NCBI GenBank assembly: GCA_965197455.1
Contig: OZ240208.1
Location: 2,418,001 to 2,482,000, forward strand
Length of the DNA stretch: 64,000 nt
Source of the DNA: JAGWBD01 sp965197455
Lineage (GTDB): Bacteria > Chloroflexota > Anaerolineae > Aggregatilineales > Phototrophicaceae
Direction of reading: 5' to 3'
The notes under the pieces are model-generated. The model had not been told where the DNA came from. It was given only the letters and a program-made list of their open reading frames with translations, and ran no database searches. This document shows, in pieces, positions 24,353 through 33,025 of this stretch; the first letter of the stretch is position 1, and each line of letters starts with the position of its first letter. The position numbers were made by a program, and so were the translations under genes.

Positions 24353-25479
24353 TTTTCCTGCGCCGCCGACTGCTCGTAGAGCGCGATTTGCTCCTGCGCG
24401 ACCTTGTCCCAGGTCTGTTCCTGTGCGTGAGCCCGCCCGGCAACGCCCATACGCCGGGCCCGTTGCGGGTCGCGCAGCAGGGTCAGAATGGCAGCCGCCA
24501 GCGTCTCGGACAGGCGCTCCTGCGGCAGCAGCAGGCCGGTCACGCCGTCCACAATGGCGTCCTCAACGCCGCAGTCACGCGTACTGATGACCGGCAGGCC
24601 GGCCGCGCTGGCCTCCAGATGCGCCAGACCGAAGCCCTCGAAGCGCGCGCCGACGTTCAGCGAAGGCAGGGCAAAAACCTGCGCCGCTGCGTACCAGCCG
24701 AGCAGCGTCTCTTCATCAACCTGGCCCAGCAGTTGTACCTGGCCTGTGAGCCCGAGCTCATGTATTGTCCTGCGCACCTGCTCTGCATAAGCGGGCGCAT
24801 CCCGCTGGCTGCCGATAATGACGCACTGCGCCTGCGGCAGTTCTTCAATGACCTGTGCCATCGCCCGTATCAGCTCCAGCGTGCCCTTGCGTGGCTTGAG
24901 CGCGCCGACGGCGAGTACGGTCGGGCCCTGTGCTGGAACGGGTGTGGCGGGGCGACTGAAGCGCTGCGAATCAATGCCGAGCGTAATGACGTGGGGCCGT
25001 GCAATCGTCAGTACCTGCTGCGCCACCCGCGCCGTCCAGGAACTGTCACAAACCAGCTGCGCGCGTTCCAGCGCCCGGCGCCAGACGAGCCCCGCGGGCC
25101 AGGGCCGTCGGGACAGGAGCGCGACATAGCTACCGTGAGACGTCACCAGATGTGGGCGCCGGCCCGCGACCTGGCTGCCACACACTGCGTAAGGCTCGAC
25201 CAGGGTGTGGATCAGGTCACAACTGTGCAGCGCCCGTGCCACGGACGGGGCGGCCAGCAGGTTGCGTAACAGCAACTGGCCCTGGGCCGGACTGGTGTTG
25301 GGCAGCAAACGCTGCTGCTCAAGCGGCGTGTCGTCCGGGCTGTTGCGCGCGCTGACCACCGTCATGGGCAGGCCGGCGCGCTGCAGGGCCAGCAAGAGAT
25401 CCATGCTGTAGCGCGCCCAGCCGTGGCGCCGGCCAATATCGCCCGTGAGGAAGCCGACCTGCGGCAGCATCCCGGCCAC
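24346..25479 (-). CDS. Glycosyltransferase family 4
   Basis: 377 residues from GTG at 25479; an ATG nine bases in is an alternative. GT-B fold: N-terminal domain beginning VGFLTGDIGRRHGWARYS, donor-binding domain with LAVGALKPRKGTLELIRAM and the EFGFGLAHLEASAAG-like EX7E stretch (FEGFGLAHLEASAAGLPV). Retaining transferase for a nucleotide-sugar donor. It is six bases after the MutS-like gene and overlaps the flippase, so it is probably in one transcript with both. Acceptor unknown. Confidence 0.9.
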   Translation of the reverse strand: MAGMLPQVGFLTGDIGRRHGWARYSMDLLLALQRAGLPMTVVSARNSPDDTPLEQQRLLPNTSPAQGQLLLRNLLAAPSVARALHSCDLIHTLVEPYAVCGSQVAGRRPHLVTSHGSYVALLSRRPWPAGLVWRRALERAQLVCDSSWTARVAQQVLTIARPHVITLGIDSQRFSRPATPVPAQGPTVLAVGALKPRKGTLELIRAMAQVIEELPQAQCVIIGSQRDAPAYAEQVRRTIHELGLTGQVQLLGQVDEETLLGWYAAAQVFALPSLNVGARFEGFGLAHLEASAAGLPVISTRDCGVEDAIVDGVTGLLLPQERLSETLAAAILTLLRDPQRARRMGVAGRAHAQEQTWDKVAQEQIALYEQSAAQEKC

Positions 25480-25484
25480 GGGCC

Positions 25485-27212
25485 TCAGCGGGCCTCCCCG
25501 CGCTCCGTTTCCCTGGCCACGCCATTGCGCGCCAGCACCTGGGCGCGCAGCTGCTCGAAGCTGATGCCGTAGTGCGCGGCGATCTCGCGCGCATGGCTGT
25601 GGCCGAGGGGCGGGCCGGGCGCGATGCGGAAGGTGCGCTGCGCAACTGCGTCGGCGCCGTCAGTCTGCGGCAGCACTTCAGCCACCAGACTGACCACCGC
25701 GCTGTCGCCCGCGGTTTCGGCGTTGATGGCCGCCGCGTCCGCGGCCAGTTCGTGCAGATGGGTGGCGAAGAGGGCGCGCGCGCCGAGCAAACGCAGCGCG
25801 CGCAGGATGTCGCGTGCCAGCCAGAAGCTCTCGCCGGCGCTGGTGCTGGCCAGCGACTCGTTGAAGAGCAGCAGGCTGTGGCGCGTGGCTTGGCAGAAGA
25901 TGGCCGCCAGGCGCTGCGCCTCCTCGCCCAGACGTCCGCTGGCCTGCAACGGTCGTTCGGCGGCGGCGAAGTGTGTGAAGAGTCCGTCGACCGGGCTCAT
26001 GTGCGCCTGCTGTGCCGGCAGAAACAGGCCCGCCTGCAGCAGGATTTGCGCCAGGCCGAGCGCCTGTGTCCAGGTGGTCTTGCCGCCGCGGTTGGGGCCG
26101 GTCAGTACGAAGATGCGCCCGTCCGCGCCGAAGTCGGCGTCGTTGCCGACGATTTCATTCTGCAGCGCGCGTGGCTGACCGGGCGGCGCCAGTTGCAGGG
26201 CCAGGTTGAGGTTGACCAGGCCGCGCAGTTCGCAGAGGCGCTCCTCCGCCAGCGCGAGTTGTGGCCGGCAAACGGGCAGTCCGCAAGCGCGCAGATGCTT
26301 GATCAACCGCAGCGCGCCCAGATAAAAGGCGATCTCTTCCTGCAACAGCAGCAGTTCTCGCCCGCTGACGCGGGTGTAACGGCGCAGGGCGGCGGCCAGT
26401 GGCCGGCAGATTTCGTTGAGCACGTCGTTCAGATCGCGAAAGAGAGGTTGCAGCAGCGGGCTGTCGCTATCGGGCAGGCGCGCGCCAAAGTCGCCGCCGT
26501 CTTCCGCGCGGTGCAGCGGGCCGATGCCGTCGGCTGACGGGCGTTTTCTGCCAAGGCGCTCGAAGAAAGAGAGCGTGTCGCCACGGAATGGCTGCTGGTG
26601 AATGGCCAGCAGGGTGGCCTCCGTCGGGCGCAGCTGGCCATCCAGGTTGATGCCGATTGTGATGGCGCGCAGGTTGCGGATCTGCTCCAGCAGGTCCGGC
26701 AGTTCCGCCTGCAACTCAAGATAGAGTGGGTCGCCGGCAATGGCCGCCAGTTGCGTGCGCAGGGCGCAGAGGGCGTCGGAGCGCAGCGCCGGGCCGGCCT
26801 CCGCCAGCGCGTCGCCCAGCAAGGTCACGCAATCGACGAGGCTCTCCAGCTCGCCGAGACGCCAGGTCACCTTTTGCAACTCGTCTTGGTCCCATTGCGG
26901 GCGCGTCATGTAGCCCTGCAGCGTCTGCAGGATGGTGAGGGCGGCGGCAAACTGCTCGCCCAGGCCTGGGCAACGCAGCAGGTCGTCAATGACATCCAGG
27001 CGCCAGGTGATCTGCGCCGGCTCCGTCAGGGGTTGCAGCAACAGGTTCAGCGTGCTCTGGCGCCAGCGCGGCTCGTCGACCAGCAGCGCCAGCAGCGGCT
27101 CCAGGTCAAGGTCCGTTGTATGCCAGCGATCCGCGTTGATGGTGGCCGGCTGGCGTTCCCGCTGCGGCCACAGCAAACTCACTGCGCTGCCGCTGCCTGT
27201 GTCGTCTGCCAT
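25485..27212 (-). CDS. MutS-related ATPase lacking mismatch-recognition domains
   Basis: 575 residues. Has the MutS core/clamp helical region (about 30-350) and C-terminal ABC-type ATPase: Walker A GPNRGGKTT at 372-380, conserved THLHELA switch region. The Walker B position reads LLLFNESLASTS, with Asn451-Glu452 where MutS has Asp-Glu. An 'NE' here is seen in a family of MutS-related proteins of unknown role. No N-terminal mismatch-binding domain and no Smr nuclease domain, so it is neither MutS1 nor MutS2. Start ATG at 27212 is supported by homology and by a TATACT box at 27250-27255. Confidence 0.85.
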   Translation of the reverse strand: MADDTGSGSAVSLLWPQRERQPATINADRWHTTDLDLEPLLALLVDEPRWRQSTLNLLLQPLTEPAQITWRLDVIDDLLRCPGLGEQFAAALTILQTLQGYMTRPQWDQDELQKVTWRLGELESLVDCVTLLGDALAEAGPALRSDALCALRTQLAAIAGDPLYLELQAELPDLLEQIRNLRAITIGINLDGQLRPTEATLLAIHQQPFRGDTLSFFERLGRKRPSADGIGPLHRAEDGGDFGARLPDSDSPLLQPLFRDLNDVLNEICRPLAAALRRYTRVSGRELLLLQEEIAFYLGALRLIKHLRACGLPVCRPQLALAEERLCELRGLVNLNLALQLAPPGQPRALQNEIVGNDADFGADGRIFVLTGPNRGGKTTWTQALGLAQILLQAGLFLPAQQAHMSPVDGLFTHFAAAERPLQASGRLGEEAQRLAAIFCQATRHSLLLFNESLASTSAGESFWLARDILRALRLLGARALFATHLHELAADAAAINAETAGDSAVVSLVAEVLPQTDGADAVAQRTFRIAPGPPLGHSHAREIAAHYGISFEQLRAQVLARNGVARETERGEAR

Positions 27213-27249
27213 GCGCGCCGATCCCTGACGTCCACACCTGCCGGGCGCC

Positions 27250-27255
27250 AGTATA
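27250..27255 (-). promoter_or_regulatory. Putative -10 element (TATACT) of the MutS-like gene
   Basis: On the minus strand TGTGCTATACTGG lies 38 bases upstream of the ATG at 27212. It is the same core as the promoters at 6827 and 62480. Confidence 0.5.
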
Positions 27256-27357
27256 GCACAGCGCCCTGCGCCGCCCGTGACCGTACCATTCATTAGCGCA
27301 GGTGACTTGCGCGTGGTACCATTATCGACATCGCCGCAGCAGCAGGGGATCAGCGCC

Positions 27358-28062
27358 ATGCAACAGGGGAGCGACCGTTTTCGACTGGTTGTTCGCAGGG
27401 GCCCCACGCCTAGCCAGACCTGGGACCTTGATGGCGAGTTGATTACAGTCGGACGCGACGTCAGCAACGACATCACCATCAACGACCCCGAGGCCAGCCG
27501 GCAGCACTTGCGCCTGCGGCGGCGCCGGGGCGGCGGTTATGTGCTCGAGGATCTCGGCTCGACCAACGGCACTTTCGTCAACGGCCAGCGACTGAGCGGC
27601 GCTCGTTCGCTGCACAATGGTGACATGGTCGGCCTGGGCGAGACGGTCACCCTGGCTTACGAACGAGTCCCGGGCACCGAAGGCATCGCCGTGGCAACCG
27701 GCCCCTGGTCAAGGGGTCAGGAGAGCGCGGAAACCATCGCGGACGCCGCGCCGTTGCCGGACGCTCCTGAACCCGTGCCTGCGCCGGTCTCTCCCTCGGC
27801 CAGGGAACCCATGCCCGTGGGCAGGGAAGCGGTGGAGGTCGATACGTCCGGCTACGACTACGACCCCTACGCCATGCCTGAGGAAGAAGAGCCGCGCAGC
27901 AACACCCTGCGCTGGGTCGCTATCGGCTGTATTGTGCTGCTGCTGCTTTGTTGCTGCCTGACAGTCGCCTCGGTCTTCATCATCGACCAGGCCTGCCTGT
28001 GGGACCAGATCCCGCTGCTGTCAGACGCCCTGCGGGCCCTGGGCTTCTACATGACCTGCTGA
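27358..28062 (+). CDS. FHA-domain membrane protein
   Basis: 234 residues. FHA domain at about 8-100, with the phosphothreonine-binding signature VGRD (31-34), SRQH (48-51) and GSTNGTFVNG (67-76). A proline/alanine- and acid-rich linker (about 110-182) leads to one membrane helix at 186-209 containing three consecutive cysteines, then a short extracytoplasmic tail. It probably reads a Ser/Thr phosphorylation signal and tethers a partner to the membrane. ATG at 27358 begins the FHA domain. Convergent with the HTH membrane-protein gene (9-base gap). No kinase gene is in the window. Confidence 0.88.
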   Translation: MQQGSDRFRLVVRRGPTPSQTWDLDGELITVGRDVSNDITINDPEASRQHLRLRRRRGGGYVLEDLGSTNGTFVNGQRLSGARSLHNGDMVGLGETVTLAYERVPGTEGIAVATGPWSRGQESAETIADAAPLPDAPEPVPAPVSPSAREPMPVGREAVEVDTSGYDYDPYAMPEEEEPRSNTLRWVAIGCIVLLLLCCCLTVASVFIIDQACLWDQIPLLSDALRALGFYMTC

Positions 28063-28071
28063 GTGCCGCGC

Positions 28072-28647
28072 CTACTGCAGCTCGTCCAGTTGCGAGCGCG
28101 CAATACGGTAGTGGTAGTTCTCGCGCGAGGCAGTCAGCTTGCCTTCTTCAATCCACTGGAGGATGTCCTCCTCCGAGACCTCCATGTACAGCGCGGCCTC
28201 GCTGAGTGACATCACGCTGGGGAAGGTTTCGCGCTTCGGGTTCAGGCGCTGCGACAGGCCCGGCAGGTCGATCACGCGTGGCCGCGCCGCGGCGGCGGGC
28301 CGTGAAGCGCGTTGCTCGCGCGCCTCGTCCTGCAGATCGCCCAGCATGCCGGGCAGACGCGGCAGCCCGGGCGGGTTGGTGAGCAGCATCCAGGCCATGC
28401 CGGCCACGACCAGCATACCCACCAGTTCGAGCAGCCCCACCACGCCCTGCGCAAAGGAGACGGCGCTGACGTTGCTGCCAAAGGCCAGCGGCACGAACAG
28501 GCTGTTCAGCAGCAGTGACAGCAGCGCCGGCAAGGTTAACAGGACGCCCGCCGCCCGCACATGGCGCCCCTCGGCCTGCAACGAACCATAGTCGATTCGC
28601 TGCCGCGCGATCAGGACAACCCCGACAACCAGCAGAATGAGCGCCAT
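28072..28647 (-). CDS. Membrane-anchored excisionase/MerR-type HTH protein
   Basis: 191 residues. Three membrane helices (about 2-14, 33-56 and 67-90), a charged cytoplasmic linker, and a C-terminal helix-turn-helix of the excisionase/HTH_17 type at 145-190 (MSLSEAALYMEVSEEDILQWI followed by a wing). The ATG at 28647 follows AAAGG; longer in-frame extension to 28833 would cross the divergent promoter. The combination suggests a DNA-binding or protein-binding head at the inner face of the membrane. Divergent from the PP2C-like gene with which it shares a 179-bp promoter region. Confidence 0.8.
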   Translation of the reverse strand: MALILLVVGVVLIARQRIDYGSLQAEGRHVRAAGVLLTLPALLSLLLNSLFVPLAFGSNVSAVSFAQGVVGLLELVGMLVVAGMAWMLLTNPPGLPRLPGMLGDLQDEAREQRASRPAAAARPRVIDLPGLSQRLNPKRETFPSVMSLSEAALYMEVSEEDILQWIEEGKLTASRENYHYRIARSQLDELQ

Positions 28648-28680
28648 CGCAGCACCTTTCGTAGTCAACACATTAACGCC

Positions 28681-28686
28681 AGTGTA
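28681..28686 (-). promoter_or_regulatory. Putative -10 element (TACACT) of the membrane HTH gene
   Basis: On the minus strand GCGGTACACTGG lies 34 bases upstream of the ATG at 28647 in the divergent intergenic region. Confidence 0.4.
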
Positions 28687-28771
28687 CCGCATGTTGCGCT
28701 CGCTTTCCGCCTGCTTCATACGATTCACAGAAATGTCTGTCTGGAGTCTTAATCCACCCTGTACACAGATT

Positions 28772-28799
28772 TTGACTGTTGTGCAGAATGCAGTACTAT
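28772..28799 (+). promoter_or_regulatory. Promoter of the PP2C-like/propeller gene
   Basis: TTGACT (28772-28777), 16-base spacer, TACTAT (28794-28799). The ATG is 27 bases downstream. One of the few promoters in the window with a good -35 box. Confidence 0.6.
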
Positions 28800-28826
28800 G
28801 GGCGCAGTTGGTACGCGGGATAAACC

Positions 28827-30923
28827 ATGGCATTCGATTTTGAGGCGTTGGCAGGACATCTGCACGTCGTGGGCGGGCGTGTCATCAATGCTGGCCCACC
28901 CGGGTATCTGGTTGAGGCCGCGCCGGAGCGACCGGCCCGTGGCCGCGAGATGGATACTTTCTTCGGCCTGGTGTTGCCCGGCGCTGGCCGACCGGCGCCC
29001 GCGACCTTCTACGAGCGCATGGTTCAGGTCGCTGCCGAGGACTACTTCGAGAGCAGCGGCAGTGTGACCGCCGGCATACGTGCGCTGCTGCACAACCTCA
29101 ACGAAAACCTGTACCGCCACAACCTGCAGAACGAAAGCCGCTTTGACGCCTGGATGCTCTGCGCCGTGCTGCACGGCAGCGATGTCTTCCTGGCGCGCGT
29201 CGGCGGCGGCGCGGCCCTGCTGCAGATCGAGGATCACATCAGCCCCTTCCCCGCGCAGCCTGAAGGCGGCTTCGCGCCGCCCGGATTGCCGCTCGGCGCG
29301 CAGGCGGAACCGGACATCCGCATGACGCACTACAGCCTCAGCAGCGGCGCGCGGCTGGTGATGGGCGACAACAATCTGGCAGAGCTCATCGCCCACGAGG
29401 AAGATGCGTCGCTGGACGCCCTCGACGGCGCGGACCTGGCCGAGGTTATTCTCGGTTTCCGCCGGCTGACGCAGGACAGCCTCAGCCTGACGGCTGTCGA
29501 ATTTGTGCCGCCGGATGCGCCGGCGGGCGTCGCCGCGCGCGAGGGTGTTAGCTCGCGCCGCCAGACCGCCGCCATGGAAGAAGCGACGCAGGCCATGCAA
29601 ACTGACGCTGCCGGTGAGCAGATGCGCCGCAGCGCCGGTTCAGCTGCCGTGCTGCTGGCGGACGGGATGGACCGGCTCGGCAATGTCGTGGAGCGTATCG
29701 CCGGCCGCAACAGTGACCCGGAAGCCAGCCGCCTCGCGCGTCTGGCCAACACCGGCAGCATTGTGCTGATCCCGATCGCCGTCGTCTTGCTGGCGCTGGT
29801 CATGTGGCTGGGTGGCACCGGCAGCAGTGAATACGAACGCTGCGTCGAGGAGGCCTGGCAGGGCGCGCAGCTGGCGCGCGACATCTCCTCCGCGGACGTC
29901 AACGGCACCCTGTCCGCCTGGGGCGCCGTACAGTTGACGGTGGAACGCTGCACCGCCATGCGGCCGGAAGAGATTGACGTCGCGCTCGTCGAACTGCGGA
30001 GCGAGGGTCAGGCTATAGTTGACCGCATCAACGACATTGAGCGCCGCGAAATATTCGTCATCGAGGCCTTCCCCAACGCAATCCTGACCGACATCGTCCT
30101 GCGCGGCGATGACCTTTACGTGCTTGATTCCGGCAACCAGCAGGTCTACCGCATCACGCTTAACGACAGCGGCCTCGGCATCGTGCCCGGCTCGCGTCAG
30201 CCCATCGCCACCATGCGCCGCGGCGCCAATGTCGACCTTTACACGCTAGACAGCCTGGTCGGCCTCACCTGGTCCGAGGACGGCAGTGGCCTGAGCCAGA
30301 GCAACGTGCTGCTCTCGCTGGACGAGGCCGGCGTGGTGGTCGAGTATTCGCCCACCTTCCTGGCGCGGGGCGTACAGAGCCTGCTGGGCACCGAACAGTG
30401 GCGCACGCCGCGCCGCTTGACGTCCTGGCGTGGCCGCATCTACATTCTCGATCCCGGCGCGGAGCAGATCTGGCGTTACGATCCGCTCAGTGGCGCCTTC
30501 GCCGGTGCGCCTATCGGCTACTTCGCTGGCGCCAACCGTCCCATCCTGTCGCAGGCCGTCGATTTCGGCATCGACGACTCCGGGCGCGTGTACGTGCTGT
30601 TCTCCGATGGCGTCATTGCCCTGTTCCGCGCCGGCGAGGAGATACGCTTTGGCTACGCCGGCTTCCCGCCGGGCCAGGAGCTGCGCCACGCCGACGCGAT
30701 GTTCCTCAACACCGATCCCGTCGCGCCCGCCATCTACATCGCTGACCGGGAAAGCCGCACCATCTTCGAAACTTCGCTGGCGGGCACCTTCATCAACAGC
30801 TACCGTACCTACGACGAAACGCTCTTCGCCGGCCTGGCGGGCGTGGCCGTCGACGAGACGCGCAAGATCGTCTACGTGCTCTCCGGCAATTCGGTGCTCG
30901 GCTTCAACAAGCTGGAAAACTGA
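28827..30923 (+). CDS. PP2C-like cytoplasmic domain, one TM helix, beta-propeller-like ectodomain
   Basis: 698 residues. Residues 1-225 resemble a PP2C-type fold (FFGLVLP, a WMLCAVLHGSDVFLARVGGGAALLQ core), but the usual metal-binding aspartate pairs (DG and GDSR) are missing, so it is probably a pseudophosphatase. A charged linker precedes one helix at about 310-329. The outer part (about 395-698) has repeated strand-rich blades with DDLYVLDSGNQQVYRI, GRIYILDPGAEQIWRY and RVYVLFSDGVIALF, like NHL/six-bladed propellers. It might couple an external ligand to an internal signalling domain. Next gene is an LCP protein on the same strand. Confidence 0.72.
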   Translation: MAFDFEALAGHLHVVGGRVINAGPPGYLVEAAPERPARGREMDTFFGLVLPGAGRPAPATFYERMVQVAAEDYFESSGSVTAGIRALLHNLNENLYRHNLQNESRFDAWMLCAVLHGSDVFLARVGGGAALLQIEDHISPFPAQPEGGFAPPGLPLGAQAEPDIRMTHYSLSSGARLVMGDNNLAELIAHEEDASLDALDGADLAEVILGFRRLTQDSLSLTAVEFVPPDAPAGVAAREGVSSRRQTAAMEEATQAMQTDAAGEQMRRSAGSAAVLLADGMDRLGNVVERIAGRNSDPEASRLARLANTGSIVLIPIAVVLLALVMWLGGTGSSEYERCVEEAWQGAQLARDISSADVNGTLSAWGAVQLTVERCTAMRPEEIDVALVELRSEGQAIVDRINDIERREIFVIEAFPNAILTDIVLRGDDLYVLDSGNQQVYRITLNDSGLGIVPGSRQPIATMRRGANVDLYTLDSLVGLTWSEDGSGLSQSNVLLSLDEAGVVVEYSPTFLARGVQSLLGTEQWRTPRRLTSWRGRIYILDPGAEQIWRYDPLSGAFAGAPIGYFAGANRPILSQAVDFGIDDSGRVYVLFSDGVIALFRAGEEIRFGYAGFPPGQELRHADAMFLNTDPVAPAIYIADRESRTIFETSLAGTFINSYRTYDETLFAGLAGVAVDETRKIVYVLSGNSVLGFNKLEN

Positions 30924-30931
30924 GCCTGGGC

Positions 30932-30948
30932 CAGCCTGATTCAGGCTG
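30932..30948 (+). terminator. Short hairpin after the PP2C-like/propeller gene
   Basis: CAGCCTGATTCAGGCTG is a near-perfect inverted repeat nine bases after the stop codon. No T-run follows, so it may be a Rho-assisted end or simply a stable 3' structure. Confidence 0.35.
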
Positions 30949-31003
30949 AAAGCTGCTGCGGGGCTGCCACAAGCTGACCCTGCGGCACGGTCGCTTTTTG
31001 TCG

Positions 31004-31009
31004 TATACT
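31004..31009 (+). promoter_or_regulatory. Putative -10 element (TATACT) of the LCP gene
   Basis: GTCGTATACTGC lies 53 bases upstream of the ATG at 31062. The leader contains a CCGGGG/CCCCGG hairpin at 31021-31038 and an AGGAG ribosome site at 31053-31057. Confidence 0.5.
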
Positions 31010-31061
31010 GCGCGACCAGTCCGGGGAGTTCGCCCCGGCGGGCAGGCGTTACAGGAGCGGC

Positions 31062-32147
31062 ATGCGCGTACCGGCCTGGTTGTTCATCACAGCTGTGCTG
31101 ATCACCGTGACAGCCGCGGCGCTGCTGGCTGTGGTCGCCTTTTTTGGCGCGCGTCAACTCTCCCTGCAGGCCGGCCTGGCCGGCATCGAGGTGGCCTCGT
31201 TCGCCGACAACCTGCGCTTGCAGGCCAAGCCCTTCCCCACCCTGGCGGTCAACTCCGGCGCGAACGTCGCGGCCCCGGCAGCCACCCTGGCGCCGGCGCA
31301 GTTGCCGCCGCCGCTGGCAGACCCGCGCGCGCGCAACATCCTGCTGCTGGGGATTGACCAGCGTTCCGGCGGCTCCGACACTGGCCGCTTCCACCGCAGC
31401 GACACGATGATGGTGGTGCGCATCGAACCGCTGCGTGAACGCATCGGCATGCTCTCCATCCCACGCGATCTCTGGCTTGAGTTTGCGGATGGCGGCCCGG
31501 CGGCGCGCATCAACACCGCCAACAGCCGCGGCGACAGCCAGGGCTATCCCACCGGCGGTCCCGGCCTCGCCGCGGACACGCTGCAAGGCAACTTTGGCCT
31601 GCGCATCGACAACTTCCTGCTGGTCAACTTTGACGCCTTCCTCAGCGCCGTGGACCTGCTGGCCCCGGACGGCGTGGAGTTATGTATCGACAAGCACATC
31701 CACGACCCTAACTATCCGGACGGCAATTTCGGCACGATCACCGTGACCTTCGCGCGGGGCTGTCAGCTGCTGGATGCCGAACGGCTGCTGCAATATGCGC
31801 GGACGCGCGCCACCCAGGGCGCGGATTTCGATCGCGCGCGCCGGCAGCAAGAGGTGCTGGTCGCCATGCTGCGCCATGTTGCCAGCGTGGAGGGCGTCGG
31901 CCGGCTCATCGCCCAGGCGCCAACCCTGTGGCAGGAGCTGGGCAAGAGCTTCCGCACGGACCTCAGCCTGGAAGAAATCCTGCAGTTCGCGCTTTTGCTG
32001 CGCGACATTCCGCCTGACAACCTGCGCCAGGGCGTGATCGACAATCTCGTGGTGCGCTTTGGCACGACGCCCGAAGATGAACGGGTGCTCTATCCGGACT
32101 CCGCGGCCATCCGCGCGCTCATTCAGGACGTCCTCGGCAACGGCTGA
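31062..32147 (+). CDS. LytR-CpsA-Psr (LCP) family glycopolymer ligase
   Basis: 361 residues. N-terminal membrane anchor (about 5-28), a proline/alanine spacer, and an LCP domain from about 90: NILLLGIDQR, HRSDTMMVVRIEP, LSIPRDLWLE, INTANSRGD and the C-terminal LLQYARTRATQGADFDRARRQQ with conserved arginines. LCP enzymes transfer undecaprenyl-linked glycopolymers to peptidoglycan or proteins outside the cell, which fits the other glycan genes in this window. Own promoter at 31004. Confidence 0.93.
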   Translation: MRVPAWLFITAVLITVTAAALLAVVAFFGARQLSLQAGLAGIEVASFADNLRLQAKPFPTLAVNSGANVAAPAATLAPAQLPPPLADPRARNILLLGIDQRSGGSDTGRFHRSDTMMVVRIEPLRERIGMLSIPRDLWLEFADGGPAARINTANSRGDSQGYPTGGPGLAADTLQGNFGLRIDNFLLVNFDAFLSAVDLLAPDGVELCIDKHIHDPNYPDGNFGTITVTFARGCQLLDAERLLQYARTRATQGADFDRARRQQEVLVAMLRHVASVEGVGRLIAQAPTLWQELGKSFRTDLSLEEILQFALLLRDIPPDNLRQGVIDNLVVRFGTTPEDERVLYPDSAAIRALIQDVLGNG

Positions 32148-32165
32148 CGGGCATAGACGCGTCGC

Positions 32166-33008
32166 TCAAACTGCGGGCGGGCCCTGCTGGATGCGCCTGC
32201 GCAGGGTGGCGACGCTTGCCTGCTGGCCCGCCGCGCGCCACATCGTTTCCAGCCACCAGGTGGCGCCCGCCGTGCGCCAGGCATTCAGCGTCGCCGCGCC
32301 AGCCGCCGGATTGTCGCCGGGGGTCTCGCCCTCCACAATGACGTCGTAACCAGTAGCAGCCGGGCGCTGCGCGCGCAGCTGCGGCAGGGCGGCGCGCAGG
32401 TCTGCCAGGCTGGCGTGTTGCGCCGAGCGCACACCATCCTCGTTCGTCTTCATTGTCTGCGGAATCAGGCCGTCATATTTCAGCGCGCGCCGCATCGACT
32501 TCGCGCTGCCAAGGGCTCCCACCACCCACACCGGGATGCGGGGCTGCTGCACGGGCGGCGGCGGCAGGATGAAATCCGTCTCGCTAACCTGGTAATGCTT
32601 GCCCTGCCAGGCAAAGGGTTGGCCGCGCCACAGGCCGGTCACGATTGCCAGGCCCTCGTCGAGCAGTTCGGCGCGCGTGCGGCGCTCCGTCACCTCGCCG
32701 AAGGTCTCAAAGCCGGAATTGATGGCGCCCAGACCCACCGCCAGAATCACGCGACCGCCGGAGAGGACGTCCAGCGTGGCGCTTTCGCTGGCCAGCTTCC
32801 AGGGGCGCATGCGCGACAGCGGGCTGAGCATGGTGCCCAGGCGAATGCGTTCTGTGCGCATGGCGGCGGCCGTCAGGCAGACCCAGGCATCCACGCCCCA
32901 GACCGGCTCCCATACGAAGAAGCCTTCCCAGCCGGCCAACTCGGCCTCGCGCGCCAGGTCAGCAGCCAGGCGTGCATCGCCGCCCGGCAGTACAAATCCG
33001 GTTTTCAT
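32166..33008 (-). CDS. LLM-class flavin/F420-dependent oxidoreductase
   Basis: 280 residues. Luciferase-like monooxygenase fold: GFFVWEP, RIRLGTMLSPLSRMRPWKLA, LDVLSGGRVILAVGLG, and PVWVVGALGSAKSMRRALKYDGLIP. The branch resembles F420-dependent or FMN-dependent enzymes from actinobacteria and Chloroflexota. Substrate and cofactor cannot be told from sequence. Same strand as, and 17 bases downstream of, the cyclophilin gene. Confidence 0.88.
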   Translation of the reverse strand: MKTGFVLPGGDARLAADLAREAELAGWEGFFVWEPVWGVDAWVCLTAAAMRTERIRLGTMLSPLSRMRPWKLASESATLDVLSGGRVILAVGLGAINSGFETFGEVTERRTRAELLDEGLAIVTGLWRGQPFAWQGKHYQVSETDFILPPPPVQQPRIPVWVVGALGSAKSMRRALKYDGLIPQTMKTNEDGVRSAQHASLADLRAALPQLRAQRPAATGYDVIVEGETPGDNPAAGAATLNAWRTAGATWWLETMWRAAGQQASVATLRRRIQQGPPAV

Positions 33009-33025
33009 CGGTCGCCTCCCGCCGC

